Assembly: GCF_945859685.1 (NCBI RefSeq)
Contig: NC_079147.1
Span: 211,795,578 to 211,859,577, forward strand
From: Eupeodes corollae
Lineage: Eukaryota; Arthropoda; Insecta; Diptera; Syrphidae
DNA length: 64,000 nucleotides
Direction: 5' to 3'
Part shown: positions 12,316 through 24,052 of the stretch, piece after piece
Numbering within the stretch: position 1 is the stretch's first letter
How the letters are laid out: the number at the start of each line of letters is the position of its first letter
Notes under the pieces: generated by a model
The model's database searches: none
Seen by the model: only the letters and a program-made list of their open reading frames with translations
Told to the model about the DNA's origin: nothing
Position numbers and translations under genes: made by a program

Positions 12316-12459
12316 TCAGCTGTAACAATTAACAAGAGGTAGTCAAATGTTAAACAACCCCCAGCACGTACACCATCAACGACTTGCTTTACGGTTAATT
12401 TAGATTTTATTGAATCAACAAAATTATTCCACTTTGAAAAATCTTCGCTGTCGTCCAAG
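12316..12459 (-). CDS. DUF389 membrane protein gene, coding exon 4
   Basis: A 144-base exon, acceptor tttcag/CTTGG and donor GCTGA/gtaagt, phase 2 at both ends. It encodes LDDSEDFSKWNNFVDSIKSK, then LTVKQVVDGVRAGGCLTFDY, then LLLIVTA. The last dozen residues are the first predicted membrane segment, which continues into exon 5 after a 156-base intron (12160-12315 approximately, boundaries 12157 and 12315). A Ser codon is shared with exon 3 and an Asp codon (GA/T) with exon 5. The placement of a charged amphipathic stretch directly before the first hydrophobic segment matches DUF389 proteins. Confidence 0.85.
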
Positions 12460-13002
12460 CTGAAATTTTAATAGAAAAAGAAATCGTCAAACTCAATTTG
12501 TATCGATTAAAAGTTATGTTTTTGAAAATATCTTTAAAATGTAGATTTAGTCTACATTAAATTTTAGTCTAGTTTATGTCATTATGTTAAGTTAACGGTA
12601 AAGAAATGTAAAATCAGAATAAAGTGAATTAACATTAAAAGAGGTACGGGTATCGCACGGCTTTTAACCTAAGTAGAAAGTTAAAATGTTTAAAATCCCA
12701 ACAAAAAGTTTCAGTCAACAAATTTGACATGTCCAGCATATCGCACAAATTACACTAGTCAACAAAATAACATTTTTCTTTAAGTAGCCCCAAAAACAAA
12801 CAATAGTTTTGTTTAAGGATTAAGTTGTCCTGAATTCAAATCTTGCCTTCAAATGTTTCTATAACTTCAAAGTTCTAAAGACAACCAGAAGCAAGGTTTT
12901 TAAAGGCTAACGTACAACAAAATTCTACGAGCATTATGTTTAACCAGTCAAATATTACATTAACAAGAAACATATAACATGTAACCTTATTTAAAAAAAA
13001 AA

Positions 13003-13240
13003 TCATTAATTTTCACGGGTACTGCCTCTTGCGAGGAATTGACAAATCCTTCAAGAGTAATTCTTGTCATGAAAAAGTGCTTTCTCAAATTAACAGTTCG
13101 GATTCGGCCTAAAACTGTAGGTCCTTTCCATTCTTGACAACAGTATTCGTATACAGGAATGGTTGAGAGTTGTAATTCACAAGGCCCTGGTTCCCAATGG
13201 ACTGTTGCGCCACCCAATTTATTTATTTAATTTAATTGTA
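13003..13240 (+). mobile_element. SINE copy lacking its tRNA head
   Basis: Plus-strand copy. The body runs from TTTTCACGGGTACTGCCTCT to the 3' end GGACTGTTGCGCCACCCAAT, followed by a TTTATTTATTTAA tail. The tRNA-like promoter region is missing, so it was truncated at or after insertion. Confidence 0.85.
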
Positions 13241-14734
13241 TAAATTTATTACGCAAATCATAATTCTTATCTTTTTTTAAATTGAGTTCTTTTTAGCGAT
13301 TGCGGTAATTTAAAACTGCGGTATTTAGAGTCAGAACACTCGTCAAGTGTGCGTTAAGACACATTAAACTGACGCTGGGCTTCATGAGTTGGCGGAGTAA
13401 ATAGTCTTTACTTTCATAAAAATGAAGCTGGTCAGAACTTTTAAATGAATAGTATAGATAGATTCATCATTACTGATTTTGCTTTTTGCACTAGTAGTGG
13501 TTTCAACAAGACGGATCAATTGAAGAAAACGTTTGTTATTGGCCTCCAAAATCGGCCGATTTAACATCGCTTGACTATTTTCTGTAGGGTAATGTCAAGT
13601 AGCTAGTCTACGCCGATAAATTTTTAATATTATTGATCACTTGAGGACAATACCGAACAGAAACAATTTTGGAAAAAATAATGACAAGTTAAAGCTCCGT
13701 CACGGTTAATTCCAACGTAGTTAGACTACGTCAGATCCCAGAAATCATATTTAAATTGTATTGCCAGAAGAAAGAAATCATTTCTGGTCTATTTTAGTTC
13801 AAAGTTTCATGCCTCTAAGAAACACCCTTCTTATGAAACGTCAGAACGAAATTTGCCGTAGAACCGCCAATGGATCTTTTTTTTAACAGCTCAGTAAAGC
13901 AGTCATTTTTCAAAATCATTGGTTTTCTTAATCTAGATTCTTCGTTTTTGAGTTAGAACCAAAATTAAATAGACTATCTTTTTGTTTTTTTATAAAATTT
14001 AGCTTATTTAATAGAAAAAAATAAACATAATCAACAGAACCACAGTGTTCGCCATCGTTGTTATATTTTATGGCCATAAATCTTTCTGTGTGACCAAAGT
14101 TTCTCTCTCATCCTTGCTATAAAATGAAGTTATAAAGTTAAATCCGTTGCTGTTGCTGTTGCCGTGCCTTCTTTTGGTCTATAAAGAACGACAAATAATA
14201 GGATTTTACGACAATTCACTTTCTTTTAATAATAAGTAGGTACCTATAAAAACACTTTCACGTGAAGTGAAGGTGATAGAAACTAAAATTTTTATTTGGA
14301 GAGATTTAGTTTCCTATAGACCAGCAAAACCTTGCTCGATTTTTTTACTAACATAGAGTTGTTTTTTAATTCGACAATGTCAGAAAGTTTTTTAAATCTC
14401 TTCTGTATGAAGAGTTGATGGAACATTCTTTAGATTCTCGAAATTATCACCCGAATTAATCTTATGTGGAGATAAACTTCGTTGAAGTAAGCCAAAAGCT
14501 TTTGATACTTTTAGCTTAGAATGAATTGTTAAAATTCATTTTCAAAGAATAAAATGTATTGTCAAACCTCAAGCAAATTGATTCGCTAAATTAAGGTGGG
14601 TTTTTTTTTTAAAACTGTTTCCTGCAAACGTTGGTTCAATACGAATTTGGTTTTGACGTAATTATTAACACTTTCTTAATTGTTCTTAACTTAATTTTTA
14701 AGTTAGTTTTGTACTTTCTTCTATAGGAAATCTA

Positions 14735-14930
14735 GGTATTCGTGGCGTGAAGGTTATTGTGTATTGTGCTAGAAGTCTTGGATTCAATCTCTGCCTGTGC
14801 AACCTTAAGTTTTTTTCACGGGTACTGCGTCTGGCTTGCTTTTTTGAATAACCCGTTTGGATTAGTCTTATAAGCTGTAGATCCCCCCCATCCCTGATAT
14901 CTGGGAAATTATAACACCACCTTTCTTTTT
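14735..14930 (+). mobile_element. SINE copy with tRNA-like head, internally deleted
   Basis: The head TTCGTGGCGTGAAGGTTATT, the B-box-like GGATTCAATCTC and the body start TTTTTTTCACGGGTACTGCG are in family order on the plus strand. The 3' half of the body is missing or diverged after about 14900. Confidence 0.7.
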
Positions 14931-15004
14931 TCTTTTTTCGTTTTTCAAATTCTTATGATTTGATCCACATGGTATATTGATGCTTGTACAGGAAATTTTG
15001 GAGC

Positions 15005-15145
15005 CATCTAAGGTTTTATTTACGGGTACAGGATGGTCCCCTCCATCCCTCCAACATTACACTCACACAGGAATGGTTGAGAGTTGTAAGTCACTACGCC
15101 CTAGTTCTCAACGAACTTTTGCGCCAACTATTTAATTATTAAGCT
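15005..15145 (+). mobile_element. SINE 3' fragment
   Basis: Carries the 3' half of the SINE body: CACAGGAATGGTTGAGAGTTG, TAAGTCACTACGCCCTAGTT, and the end CTTTTGCGCCAACTATTTAA. It could be the displaced 3' half of the copy at 14735-14930. Confidence 0.7.
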
Positions 15146-15599
15146 TAAAAAATATAAATTAAAACACAAGGCATCATTTTTTGTTTGAATCTAAAAGGCC
15201 TTCTTCAAAAAGATTTTTTTAAAGTCATCAACAGAAGCTAAAGAAACAATCAAAATGTTACGTTTTGCAATTATAATAATGACAACCACTTTGTATTGTT
15301 AATTAAAGTAACCCCAATCATTAAAAATAATATACATTTAAAACGTTCTAGAATAAGATTGTAAAAGTTTCTTTTTGGAAATGATGTAAAAAGCCTATTT
15401 TTTATGGATTGTGACCTTATAAGTAAGAGCAATAATAGTAAACTTAAGGGCTTTAATCGTTTTTGGATTTGGAAATTTAAAGGGATTCAATTGCAGTTCT
15501 GAGACCACCAATTTACCATATGAACTAAATGTTTGTTGGTTCTGGCCTCATTTTCGAAGAAGAAGCATCCGATAATGCCATTACCTCACAATCCACACA

Positions 15600-16450
15600 A
15601 ACCTATCACTCTCTTTATTATAGGTATTAAACCTTGTGGCGGTGTTTAAGAGTAGTGAATGTCTCAAATTACACAAGGAGAACAATCGCTATATTTTTAG
15701 AGTACTCTCTTCAATTCTATGCAAAAGCTTTGTAAATCGTAGCCTGATCAGAAGGGGTAAACAATTTCTTGCAAAGTCGGAGAAAGCATTAACATTAAGC
15801 CGCCTTTTTGGCAATGTCAAATATGTGATCACTGTGAAAGGTACTGAGCATACCTAAAACAGAAAGCTATCCAGTCTTCCCGAGTAGGTTCGAACCATGG
15901 ATATTGTCATTGAGGAAGGGTTTCTAACCTAACATAGAAGGGATTTATCTATCAAATGTCTTTGAAATATCATGAGCTTTCCAAAACTATGTAAACATCT
16001 GTTTTACTGTTCGGTGAAATTTGATCAGCATTTTCATGACCCTAAAAAGAAGGAACGTAAATGCAGTTCAGCTATAGTATAAGAGCGTAAAGAGGTTTCG
16101 CCTTTTTTAGGGACAGGATTGACAAATGCTTTTTTCCAACCACTCGAAAAGAGGCCTGTAGATTAATATTGATGGACAAACCGTGGTTTTTTCAACCTGA
16201 AGAACATTTTTGACATCAAAAGTAGGGGAACCATCCGGGCTGGCGCATTTGTGAATGTAGTTAAAGTGACCCTGGTAGTCCCGCGGAGATATGACACTTA
16301 ATTTCTCTTAAGATTTCGAGAGTAAAACAGATGAAAATGTTTGAATAATCTTTCGAAGAAACCACTTGATGAGCAAACCTGTATAGTCTCTTCATTAAAA
16401 GTTAAAGCTTCCAATTCATGGATTATTCTGTTTACTCTTCATTACTTAAA
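15600..16450 (-). mobile_element. LINE remnant (RT fragments), minus strand
   Basis: Read on the minus strand, about 16190-16040 gives the RT block SGWKKAFVNPVPKKG, and about 15840-15700 gives the C-terminal block FDIAKKAA followed by FLRLCKKLFTPSDQATIYKA. Both blocks match the LINE family also present at 58130-58860 and 62480-63170. Stops, frameshifts and a large internal deletion show it is inactive. Confidence 0.7.
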
Positions 16451-17689
16451 GAGAGTGAAATAAATACAACTGACCTACATTTTATGTATTTTATACCCTC
16501 TAGAGTCTCTAAAAAATTAAATTCCCGACACAAACGCATTAAAAGTTGAATCATGTATTAATTTTTGTAAAGTTGTTCATAAAAAAAGGATTACGTCAAT
16601 GGAAAGTGGAGGTTTCCAAGATGACAAGATTTAAATTCTAACCTAGTTACATGTATTTGCTATCATTTTCGCACTATCACAATTATTTCAATATTCGCCC
16701 GCATCGGAAACTGCAAGGCACTGAGATCTGACCTTTGAAAATTTAAGCGTTATGCGAGTTCTTCTTAATCTTAGTTTTTTAAATATATTTATTTTCTTCA
16801 AAATTGTATGTCATTGTGTTTTGGGCACATGCAACCATAACAAAAACATAAATAAATAAACTCTATTAAATTATTCTTAAAAGAAAGTAAATTATTTCTT
16901 AAGTAAATATTTCCGTTTGACAATTACAAAATAATAATTAGAATAAAGGTTTAAGTGCTTTGATATTAAGGACCATTGAGAAGAACAACAACAATAATGA
17001 CAATACCGACAAACAGGGGACACACAAAATAAACCCGTCAACAATATGGGTTGACTTCTTGAGTCCCCTTCACTCAAACATTCTTTAGTTAACTTAGGAA
17101 TTTTTTTATTTTATCTTCTGTGTGCTCTCAACAGAAAAATTAACTATTTATTTGCCAAAATAGAAATTGTTTAACATTCTCAAGAGCTTTTGACTAACCC
17201 TATATCTTAAATGAAAACAAGAATGCATTAACCAGAGAGAAACCGGGTGTTCAGAGTTTAACAGACGTTTTTGAAAATTCGACTAAACATTATAGTAGCA
17301 GCCGCCTTGTGGGTGGTTGTTGATAATTGTCTGAAGCGATACTCTTTTCATTGATAACAAATAATCAGTAAAGAGACGATACATTTTATTAAAACAATGT
17401 TGAATATTGTGTTGAAGGTATTTTCATTAGCAGATTTGTAGATTTGTAGTTAAGAAACTTTTAAGAATATTCTTGATTTAAAAATTATTTCTTGCAAGTG
17501 GAATAGGTACCAAGCAACGATAGCATACAAATTGTAGCAAGCATTATATTTTTAATACTACAATCAAATTTGAAAACATTTTGGTAACGCCGAGCCTTTT
17601 TTTACTTATCGCTAAAAACGTATAGACAACCGTTCAATTTACCAATCTTTACTCTTGACAATTTCTTATTATATAGTTCTAAGCTGACT

Positions 17690-17925
17690 GTATATGAGCA
17701 CACTGCTTTCAATGCATTTGATGCGAACATTTTAGTTCTTTACGTGATATACAAGATTACGTTCTGCGCATTTTAATGTTGCCCTAATTTCCAATACCCT
17801 ATCGGTTTTGGTAGTCCACTTACATTTTGTAAATGTAAATAAGGGCAACATTAAAATGCACAAAACGATATCCTCAAATACACTTAGATATTCCTGTTAT
17901 ATAGCATTGAAAGCACTGAGTTCAT
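17690..17925. repeat. Palindromic MITE-like element
   Basis: An imperfect inverted repeat of about 236 bases. The inner arms are the clearest: GCATTTTAATGTTGCCCTAA at 17769 onwards pairs with AGGGCAACATTAAAATGC ending near 17860. The outer arms pair CTGCTTTCAATGC near 17704 with GCATTGAAAGCACTGA near 17903. Non-coding. Confidence 0.75.
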
Positions 17926-18479
17926 ATTCCGGCAGCGTAAAACTAAAAATAGCTTAGATGCCCCAGGCTTATATACATTAATCCCTTAAGATGTTTTCGA
18001 TTTATCAATTCATCACTTAATGGTATTTCATTGTTTAAATTTTTGTCATCAGTATCAAAAAGGTTTATTTAGAGGCTCCGCTTATAGCCGAGTAGAATGC
18101 TGGCATTACTGCTATGTTGTAACATTCATTTAAACGATACAAGCTAGAGGTTTTACACAAATCTTACTGAAGTAGTTTATTTAATACCAACTTTGATTCT
18201 CGAATTGAAGAGTAATCAACTGGTATAAACAGTTAAACGAAACTTTGTAAGGATACAACCAGAGGATAATGCGACGCGCTTAGATTTAATGGAACCTTAT
18301 TTCCTATCATATTTTCTTTTTTGACAAATATTAAACAGAATATTAATCACGTGGAGTTTCATTAGATTGCACTTTTTTTGTTCCTCTAATGGTATCTAAA
18401 AAAAATATTTTAAAGCCGTTACAGAATTACTCTTATCATTTAAAATCCTCTTAAGTCCCAAGGAATGTAGTTTTCGGGC

Positions 18480-18712
18480 AAATCGCAGGTGTATATCAGC
18501 CTCACTTTTTGTGACTGATGAAATAAAAATCGCAATTGAACATGATCAAATGACAGTATTAAAGTTATTGGACTTTTCTAAAGCCTTTGACACTTCAAGT
18601 TATCCAATTCTCTGTAATAAGCTGTGAAATGATTTTGGCTTTTCCGTAGAGTCTCGCAAGCTAGTTCTTTCGTACTTTAACGATATCACGGTTTAAACAG
18701 TTGAAAAACCAT
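18480..18712 (+). mobile_element. LINE RT fragment
   Basis: Encodes TFVTDEIKIAIEHDQMTVLK followed by LLDFSKAFDTSSYPILCNKL, the RT motif A region of a CR1/Jockey-like LINE (D of LLDFSKAFD is the first catalytic Asp). A stop follows, then RKLVLSYFND. Truncated on both sides. Confidence 0.75.
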
Positions 18713-19039
18713 TGTAATTTTACAAAAAATATAAAAACAATGTTGAAAACAGATGTTTTTGATTCAAAGCACATCAAGCTTAAATCTCAGTGAGGCAAAA
18801 GCACCAAAAATTAAGCATAAAACACTTATTTAATACTATAAAGGACTTAAATTCAATGCTTTTCAAAACTTCAGACAGATTAGTATAATGGAGCTACGAA
18901 TAAGCCACCTGACTAAATCTAGAAGCTAAGGCTATGTATTTCGTGATCTAATAGAAAATTAAAAAATGGGATTCAAATTTAGTTAAACAAATTCACAAAA
19001 GTATATTTTAATTTGTGTTTCAGAAAAAAAAAACTTAAT

Positions 19040-20195
19040 TTTGTAGACCAGTAAGAGAGAGAGTAACACCGACTTCTTAGAAGGAAAAAGAGAAGATCGA
19101 TCGAAGATTTTGAGAGGTTCAAAAACGGACATGAAATTTAAAAGTTATATGAATTTTATGAGGTGAAACAAAATTTACAATTTCATAACCCTCGAACCGC
19201 AGTCTACAACGACGAAAGTGGAAACATTAGCAGAACCGGAGTAAATGCTGGGGATATGAAAGGACCACTTCCACAGAATGTATAACGGCGATGACGAACC
19301 GAATTCCTCTGTAAGGAAGATGGCTTGAATGCCTTGCTTTTCAAAGCAGCAGGAGATAATAACTTATCTGTATAATACGATCGGAAGAGAGCCTCTATAC
19401 TGCACCAACTACAGAAGAATCGCTCTACTAAATATCGCTTAAGAAATCTTCTTTCCCTTAATATGTGAACGTAAAAAGCTTATCGTCAACAATTTAAAAG
19501 GTCATTATCGGTGTGGTTTTAGACCATTAAAGTCCAAAGTCAATTAAATATTCACATTACGGCAGATCATGGAAAAAAACATTACAACATCAAATCGACA
19601 ACCACCATCTCTTCATTGATTTCAAAGCCGCAGATGACAGCATCTACGGAAACAAAATATATGGAGCCGTGTCTAGTTTTGACATCCCTACCAAACTTAT
19701 AGTTTGTGCAGGATTACACGCTCGAAATAAAAGTTGAAAAAAAAAACTTAAAAGAACCGGTAATGAGCAAATCATGCGCAACACAAAGTGCATGCTGTCA
19801 TTAAGAAAGGAACTACAACACCGACGACAACGTCTCGGTAAAAACGTCACCATCGACAGACGTAACTTTGAGGTAGTTAAGGACTTTGTCTAACCTAGGC
19901 TTCGCTATGAACACAGGAAACAACATCAGCGCTGAGATCAAACGAAAAATCACTCATGTTAACTGCTTAAAGCAATTGAGTGGCAAAGCCCCCTAGTTCT
20001 TCGCGTGATCAATTTCTCATATCCATTGAAGGTGAGTGGAGGAGAAGATGGAACGACGAGCTCTACGGGCTGTACGGATACAGTCTTTGAATCCACGCAC
20101 ACAGCACAGTCCACGTAACAGTTAGTTTAGAGATCTAACTAGGGACCGGGATAGATGGAGAAGTTTGTTGCGTGAGTATAGTCTTCGAAATAAAT
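19040..20195 (+). mobile_element. LINE remnant, heavily decayed
   Basis: Plus-strand copy of the family found at 23357-25427. Recognisable blocks are the arginine/lysine linker near 19055-19100, YRRIALLNIA near 19410, a degraded GFRP block with IFTLRQIMEK near 19515-19575, and at 19860-19900 the stretch that corresponds to NFEVVKDFVYLG. All frames are broken. Confidence 0.75.
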
Positions 20196-20196
20196 A

Positions 20197-21114
20197 AACG
20201 GTGATTTTTTAAGAGCTTGAGAACTTTAAAAAAAAAAAAAAACGCATAAAATTTGCAAAATCTCATCGATTCTTTATTTGAAACGTTAGATTGGTCTATG
20301 ACATTTACTTTTAGAAGATAATTTCATTTAAATGTTGACCGCGGCTGCATCTTAGGTGGTCCATTCGGAAAGTCCAATTTTGGGTAACTTTTTCGAGCAT
20401 TTCGGCCGGAATAGCCCGAATTTCTTCGGAAATGTTGGAATAGTTGCTGGCTTATTTGTGTAGACTTTAGACTTGACGTAGCCCCACAAAAAATAGTCTA
20501 AAGGCGTCAAATCGCATGATCTTGGTGGCCAACTTACCGGTCCATTCCTTGATATGAATTGTTCTCCGAAGTTTTCCCTCAAAATGGCCATAGAATCGCG
20601 AGCTGTGTGGCATATAGCGCCATCTTGTTGAAACCACATGTCAACCAAGTTCAGTTCTTCCATTTTTGGCAACAAAAAGTTTGTTAGCATTGAACGATAG
20701 CGATCGCCATTCACCGTAACGTTGCGTCCAACAGCATCTTTGAAAATACGGTCCAATGATTCGACCAGCGTACAAACCACACCAAACAGTGCATTTTTCG
20801 GGATGCATGGGCAGTTCTTGAACGGCTTCTGGTTGCTCTTCACTCCAAATGCGGCAATTTTGCTTATTTACGTAGTTATTCAACCAGAAATGAGCCTCAT
20901 CGCTGAACAAAATTTGTCGATAAAAAAGCGGATTTTCTGCCAACTTTTTGGAAATAAAATTCAATGATTTGCAAGCTTTGCTCGTTAGTAAGTCTATTCA
21001 TGATGAAATGTCAAAGCATACTGAGCATCTTTCTCTGTGACACCATGTCTGAAATCCCGCGTGATCTGTCAAATACTAATGCATAAAAATCCTAACCTCA
21101 AAAAAATCACCTTT
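20197..21114 (-). mobile_element. DD41D-type mariner, deleted copy with TIRs and TA flanks
   Basis: A 918-base element bounded by TA on both sides (20195-20196 and 21115-21116). The terminal inverted repeats read AACGGTGATTTTTT on the left and AAAGGTGATTTTTTT on the right (complement). The transposase on the minus strand is intact from the first catalytic Asp (FSDEAHFWLNNYVNKQNC) and through MWFQQDGAICHTA and SCDLTPLDYFLWG. About 41 residues separate the second and third Asp. The start MNRLTNEQSLQIIEFYFQK near 21000 is joined straight to KLAENPLFYRQ, so the DNA-binding HTH region has been deleted. Confidence 0.88.
20352..20964 (-). pseudogene. Mariner transposase, frameshifted and lacking HTH
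   Basis: Catalytic part of the transposase of the element above. One frame covers about 20964-20740 (to GLYAGRIIGPYF) and another covers about 20745-20352 (from KDAVGRNVTVNGDRY to the end), so a single frameshift lies near 20740. All three catalytic Asp residues are present: SDEAHFW, QQDGA and PLDYF. Without the N-terminal HTH and with the frameshift it cannot make an active transposase. Confidence 0.85.
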
Positions 21115-21745
21115 TATATATATCTTTGGTTATAGACATATTTCGTTTTTCAATAGATGTTTTTTAAAACATCAACGTCTTTGTATTTTAAATTCTTACT
21201 CTCAACTTCTTTCAACTAAAATAAGTAGTTTTTGCTCGTGTTATTCACGTCTGAAATCTGAACCCCTTCATGGTTAAGAGAGATTAAATAATGAAATGTT
21301 AAAACGAATGACTTCAAAAAAGGACCATAAATTCGAACAACAATTTACAATCTCTATTAATGTGCAAAAATGTCCAAAATGCTTGGTTTGATCTGTGGAT
21401 CAGGAAAAATATATACAATTTAATTCAAAAGGAACGTCGCGGTTTATTTTTGAACTTTCAGAAAGCAATAATTTTAAAAGCGCTCGTAATTTTATTTCCA
21501 TTTTTAAAAACGTCAAAATTTAGCAGAATACATTTTGTTTACCACGCTAATGTCAAAATGTAAAAATCATTTTATCGCAACCGACACACGGGCAAAAATT
21601 ACCAGAACGATCACACATATGTACATTTTCAAACATTAAAAAATATACAAAGTTTTTGAAGCACTGCCTTATTTTTTTTTTTTAAACACCCTGTTCAGTT
21701 AAAGAAAAAGCTTATGCGGTGCATGAAAATAAAAGGAACTCTCAC

Positions 21746-21796
21746 CTGTATTCTTCATTGTTGTATGCAGGATTCGATATAGCATCGTAGCTAACA
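21746..21796 (-). CDS. DUF389 membrane protein gene, coding exon 3 (51-base exon)
   Basis: A short exon between the acceptor ttgccttgcag/TG and the donor TACAG/gtgaga. It opens with the last base of a Ser codon shared with exon 2, encodes VSYDAISNPAYNNEEY, and ends with two bases of the next Ser codon. Length 51 and phase 2 at both ends mean it can be included or skipped without changing the frame. The peptide is polar and acidic and probably forms a linker between the N-terminal region and the membrane core. The polypyrimidine tract is modest. The call rests on exact phase agreement with both neighbours. Confidence 0.72.
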
Positions 21797-22592
21797 CTGC
21801 AAGGCAAAACGCTACCAACGGGATGAATGCCGAACCCCCAGAAGTGTGTTAGAATAAAAAAGAAAATTTTTAAAAAAGTTAAAAAAATAAGAAAAATGTA
21901 ATAAGACTTTTTTATATGTATGTATGTATGTTCTATGTTATCCTGTTGTAGTAAAACTGTTTTTATGTATATTTCCACTTCCTTTTTTGTTGTTGTTTGT
22001 GTTTTGAAAGTGATATGCAAAATGAAGGGATTGGATATGTTAACTTGGATGTTTTTGTGATGTTGATCCGAGCGAGTAGTGTGTTTTGAGCCATTGTGTT
22101 ACAAGAGTCTTTTCGCTGTATCATGAGCTCATCTCGCTTCTAGTCTCATCTCGTCTCGTTTGTTGTACCAGTTTCATTTCAAATTTACCGTGTATACATA
22201 AAGCTGTTAGTTATACCTGCTGTAACTGTATATCCCTAGTTCATTTCATACAAAGTACGTTTGAGGTCCTTCCACACCTTAGTCCTACACTACACTACAC
22301 ACACACACACAATAGAATACATCATATACGAGTACGTATACGCATCGTCCTTTTGTATGCAAATTGTCAGCCGACTGATGGCGGATAATCAATAGATCAT
22401 GAATGACATACACGCCATCAGAGAACTAGAGAGCAAGAGAACAAGAGGAAATGGCATCAGAGGACAATGACGATGAAAATGACGATGAGTGCTATTGGAA
22501 GTATGCACATACATAACTACATTCCTTCCTTCATACAGGATATACTTGTACTACATTGATAGCTAGATAGATAGATAAAGGACGAAAATTAC
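21797..22592 (-). other. Intron 2 of the DUF389 gene with CA and GATA microsatellites
   Basis: A 796-base intron between exons 2 and 3. It holds a short TATG repeat near 21915, an (AC)n run at about 22290-22311 and a GATA run at about 22561-22577. No other feature is visible. Confidence 0.65.
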
Positions 22593-22765
22593 CTTACGCT
22601 GGAATTCAATTTCGTGCCAATGCCTAGTTCCGTCAGACAATGTAATGTCGTTTCACATGGTTCACCAGATTGAAGCGGAAATACAACATGGTAGTAGTAT
22701 CCTTTTTTCCCAGTTGACCATGTCACATGTTCGATTTCAAGTTTTGTGAGTAATTCTTCTAGAAC
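22593..22765 (-). CDS. DUF389 membrane protein gene, coding exon 2
   Basis: A 173-base exon with acceptor ttaacag/GTT and donor GTAAG/gtaatt. It encodes 57 codons plus two bases and reads VLEELLTKLEIEHVTW to TKLNSSV. The alternating charged and hydrophobic pattern (VLEELLTKLEIEHVTW, then KKGYYYHVVFP, then TLHCLTELGIG) resembles the small alpha/beta region found before the hydrophobic core in DUF389 proteins. That comparison is from memory of the family. It starts in phase 0, matching exon 1, and ends in phase 2. Using the alternative GT four bases earlier (AGC/gtaagg) would put a TAG at the start of the next exon, so the donor given here is preferred. Confidence 0.8.
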
Positions 22766-23596
22766 CTGTTAAGTAAAAAAATAAGCAAAATCAGAAAAAG
22801 TGCAAGTAAGTTAAGGGAAGAATATGGATCTGAGGAAACGAATGCTTATGTGTATGGTAAAGGACTATAGAAGGATGATAAATAATGTTGCCGTTTTGGT
22901 TAACTTGTCACACAAAATCTTAAGGCACTTAGTTTCTAGTGACAAGACATTTTTACTTGAGGATATAGAGGAAGTGGTACTTTTTAGTAGGAGCTTTATG
23001 TGCGACGAATAAATCGATCTTGTGAATTGCATTAAAATTGACAATGCAGATGCAGAAGGACGATTTTTAAGTTGAACATATGTAAGCCTGAAAGTGATTT
23101 TTGATTTTCTTAACGGAGTCCACATTTTAAGTTATGTTTGAAAAATATAGTTTTATGAATTTTTGACAAATTGAAACCAAAAGGATTCATATTTTTAAAA
23201 CATGCTGCCAAACATTATTAAGAATTAGAATTTTGACGGATGGAGGCTCACTCGGAATTCCATATACATTTTTGGAAAATAAGTAAAAATTTCTTTGTTT
23301 TGTATTTGTATTTGTATTTTCTATGTTTGCAAACAAACTTAGTCTTGAAATATTGGTTACTTACTTACTTAAGGTGGCGCTACAGTCCGGGGCGGACCTG
23401 GGCCTCAACCAACAAGCGTCTCCAGCCAGTTCGGTCCCTAGCTAGCTGTCTCCAGTTTCGCACGCCAAAGTTGAGGTCCTCTCCCACCTGCGTGCGCCAC
23501 CTGAGTCGCGGTCTTCCTCTACTGCGCCGTCCCTCGGGATTGGATTCGAAGACCTTTCGGGCTGGAGCGTTGATGTCCATTTGCAAGAGTTATTCT

Positions 23597-24052
23597 TCAT
23601 TTGATTTCAGCGCTGGTGTCGTTGTCTGCATTAATAGCGGTGCCTAGGTAGACAAAGTCCTTAACTACCTCAAAGTTATAGCTGTCCATGGTGACGTTTT
23701 GTCCAAGACGTCGTTGTTCAGTGTCCTTTTTTGATGACAGCATATACTTGGTCTTGCCCTCATTGACCAATAAACCCATCTTCTTCGCTTCCGTCGCAAT
23801 GCTCAAAAACGCTCCACTGACATCAAGCTTTGATCTTAAAATTATGTCAATATCATCTGCGTATCCGAGTAATTGGATGGATTTTTGGAACATTGAGCCT
23901 CTAGTGTTGACGGTTGAGTTTTGCACAATTCTTTCCAGAATGATGTTGAAGAAGTCGCATGACAGTGAATCGCCTTGTCTAAAACCATTTTTTGACATCA
24001 AATGCATCGGTAAGACCTTTTCCGACCTTGATAAAGCATCGTCATTCTGCAA
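23597..24052 (-). pseudogene. LINE ORF2 fragment: RT catalytic box and thumb
   Basis: 151 codons with GFRQGDSLSCDFFN, the catalytic LLGYADDIDII, the motif GLLVNEGKTKYML and then NFEVVKDFVYLGTAINADND. It is cut by a deletion, after which only the C-terminal tail RRSRGRPRLRW is left at 23586-23380. Confidence 0.85.

Larger units (their letters stand above)
12460..21745 (-). other. Intron 3 of the DUF389 gene (about 9.3 kb)
   Basis: Lies between coding exons 3 and 4. It is filled with SINE copies, LINE pieces, a palindromic MITE-like element and a deleted mariner, each listed separately. Stretches 12460-13002, 13240-14730, 16460-17685 and 18715-19035 hold no gene or repeat I recognise. A repeat-laden long intron in a gene with one very short intron (12157-12315) is normal in large fly genomes. 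Confidence 0.7.
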
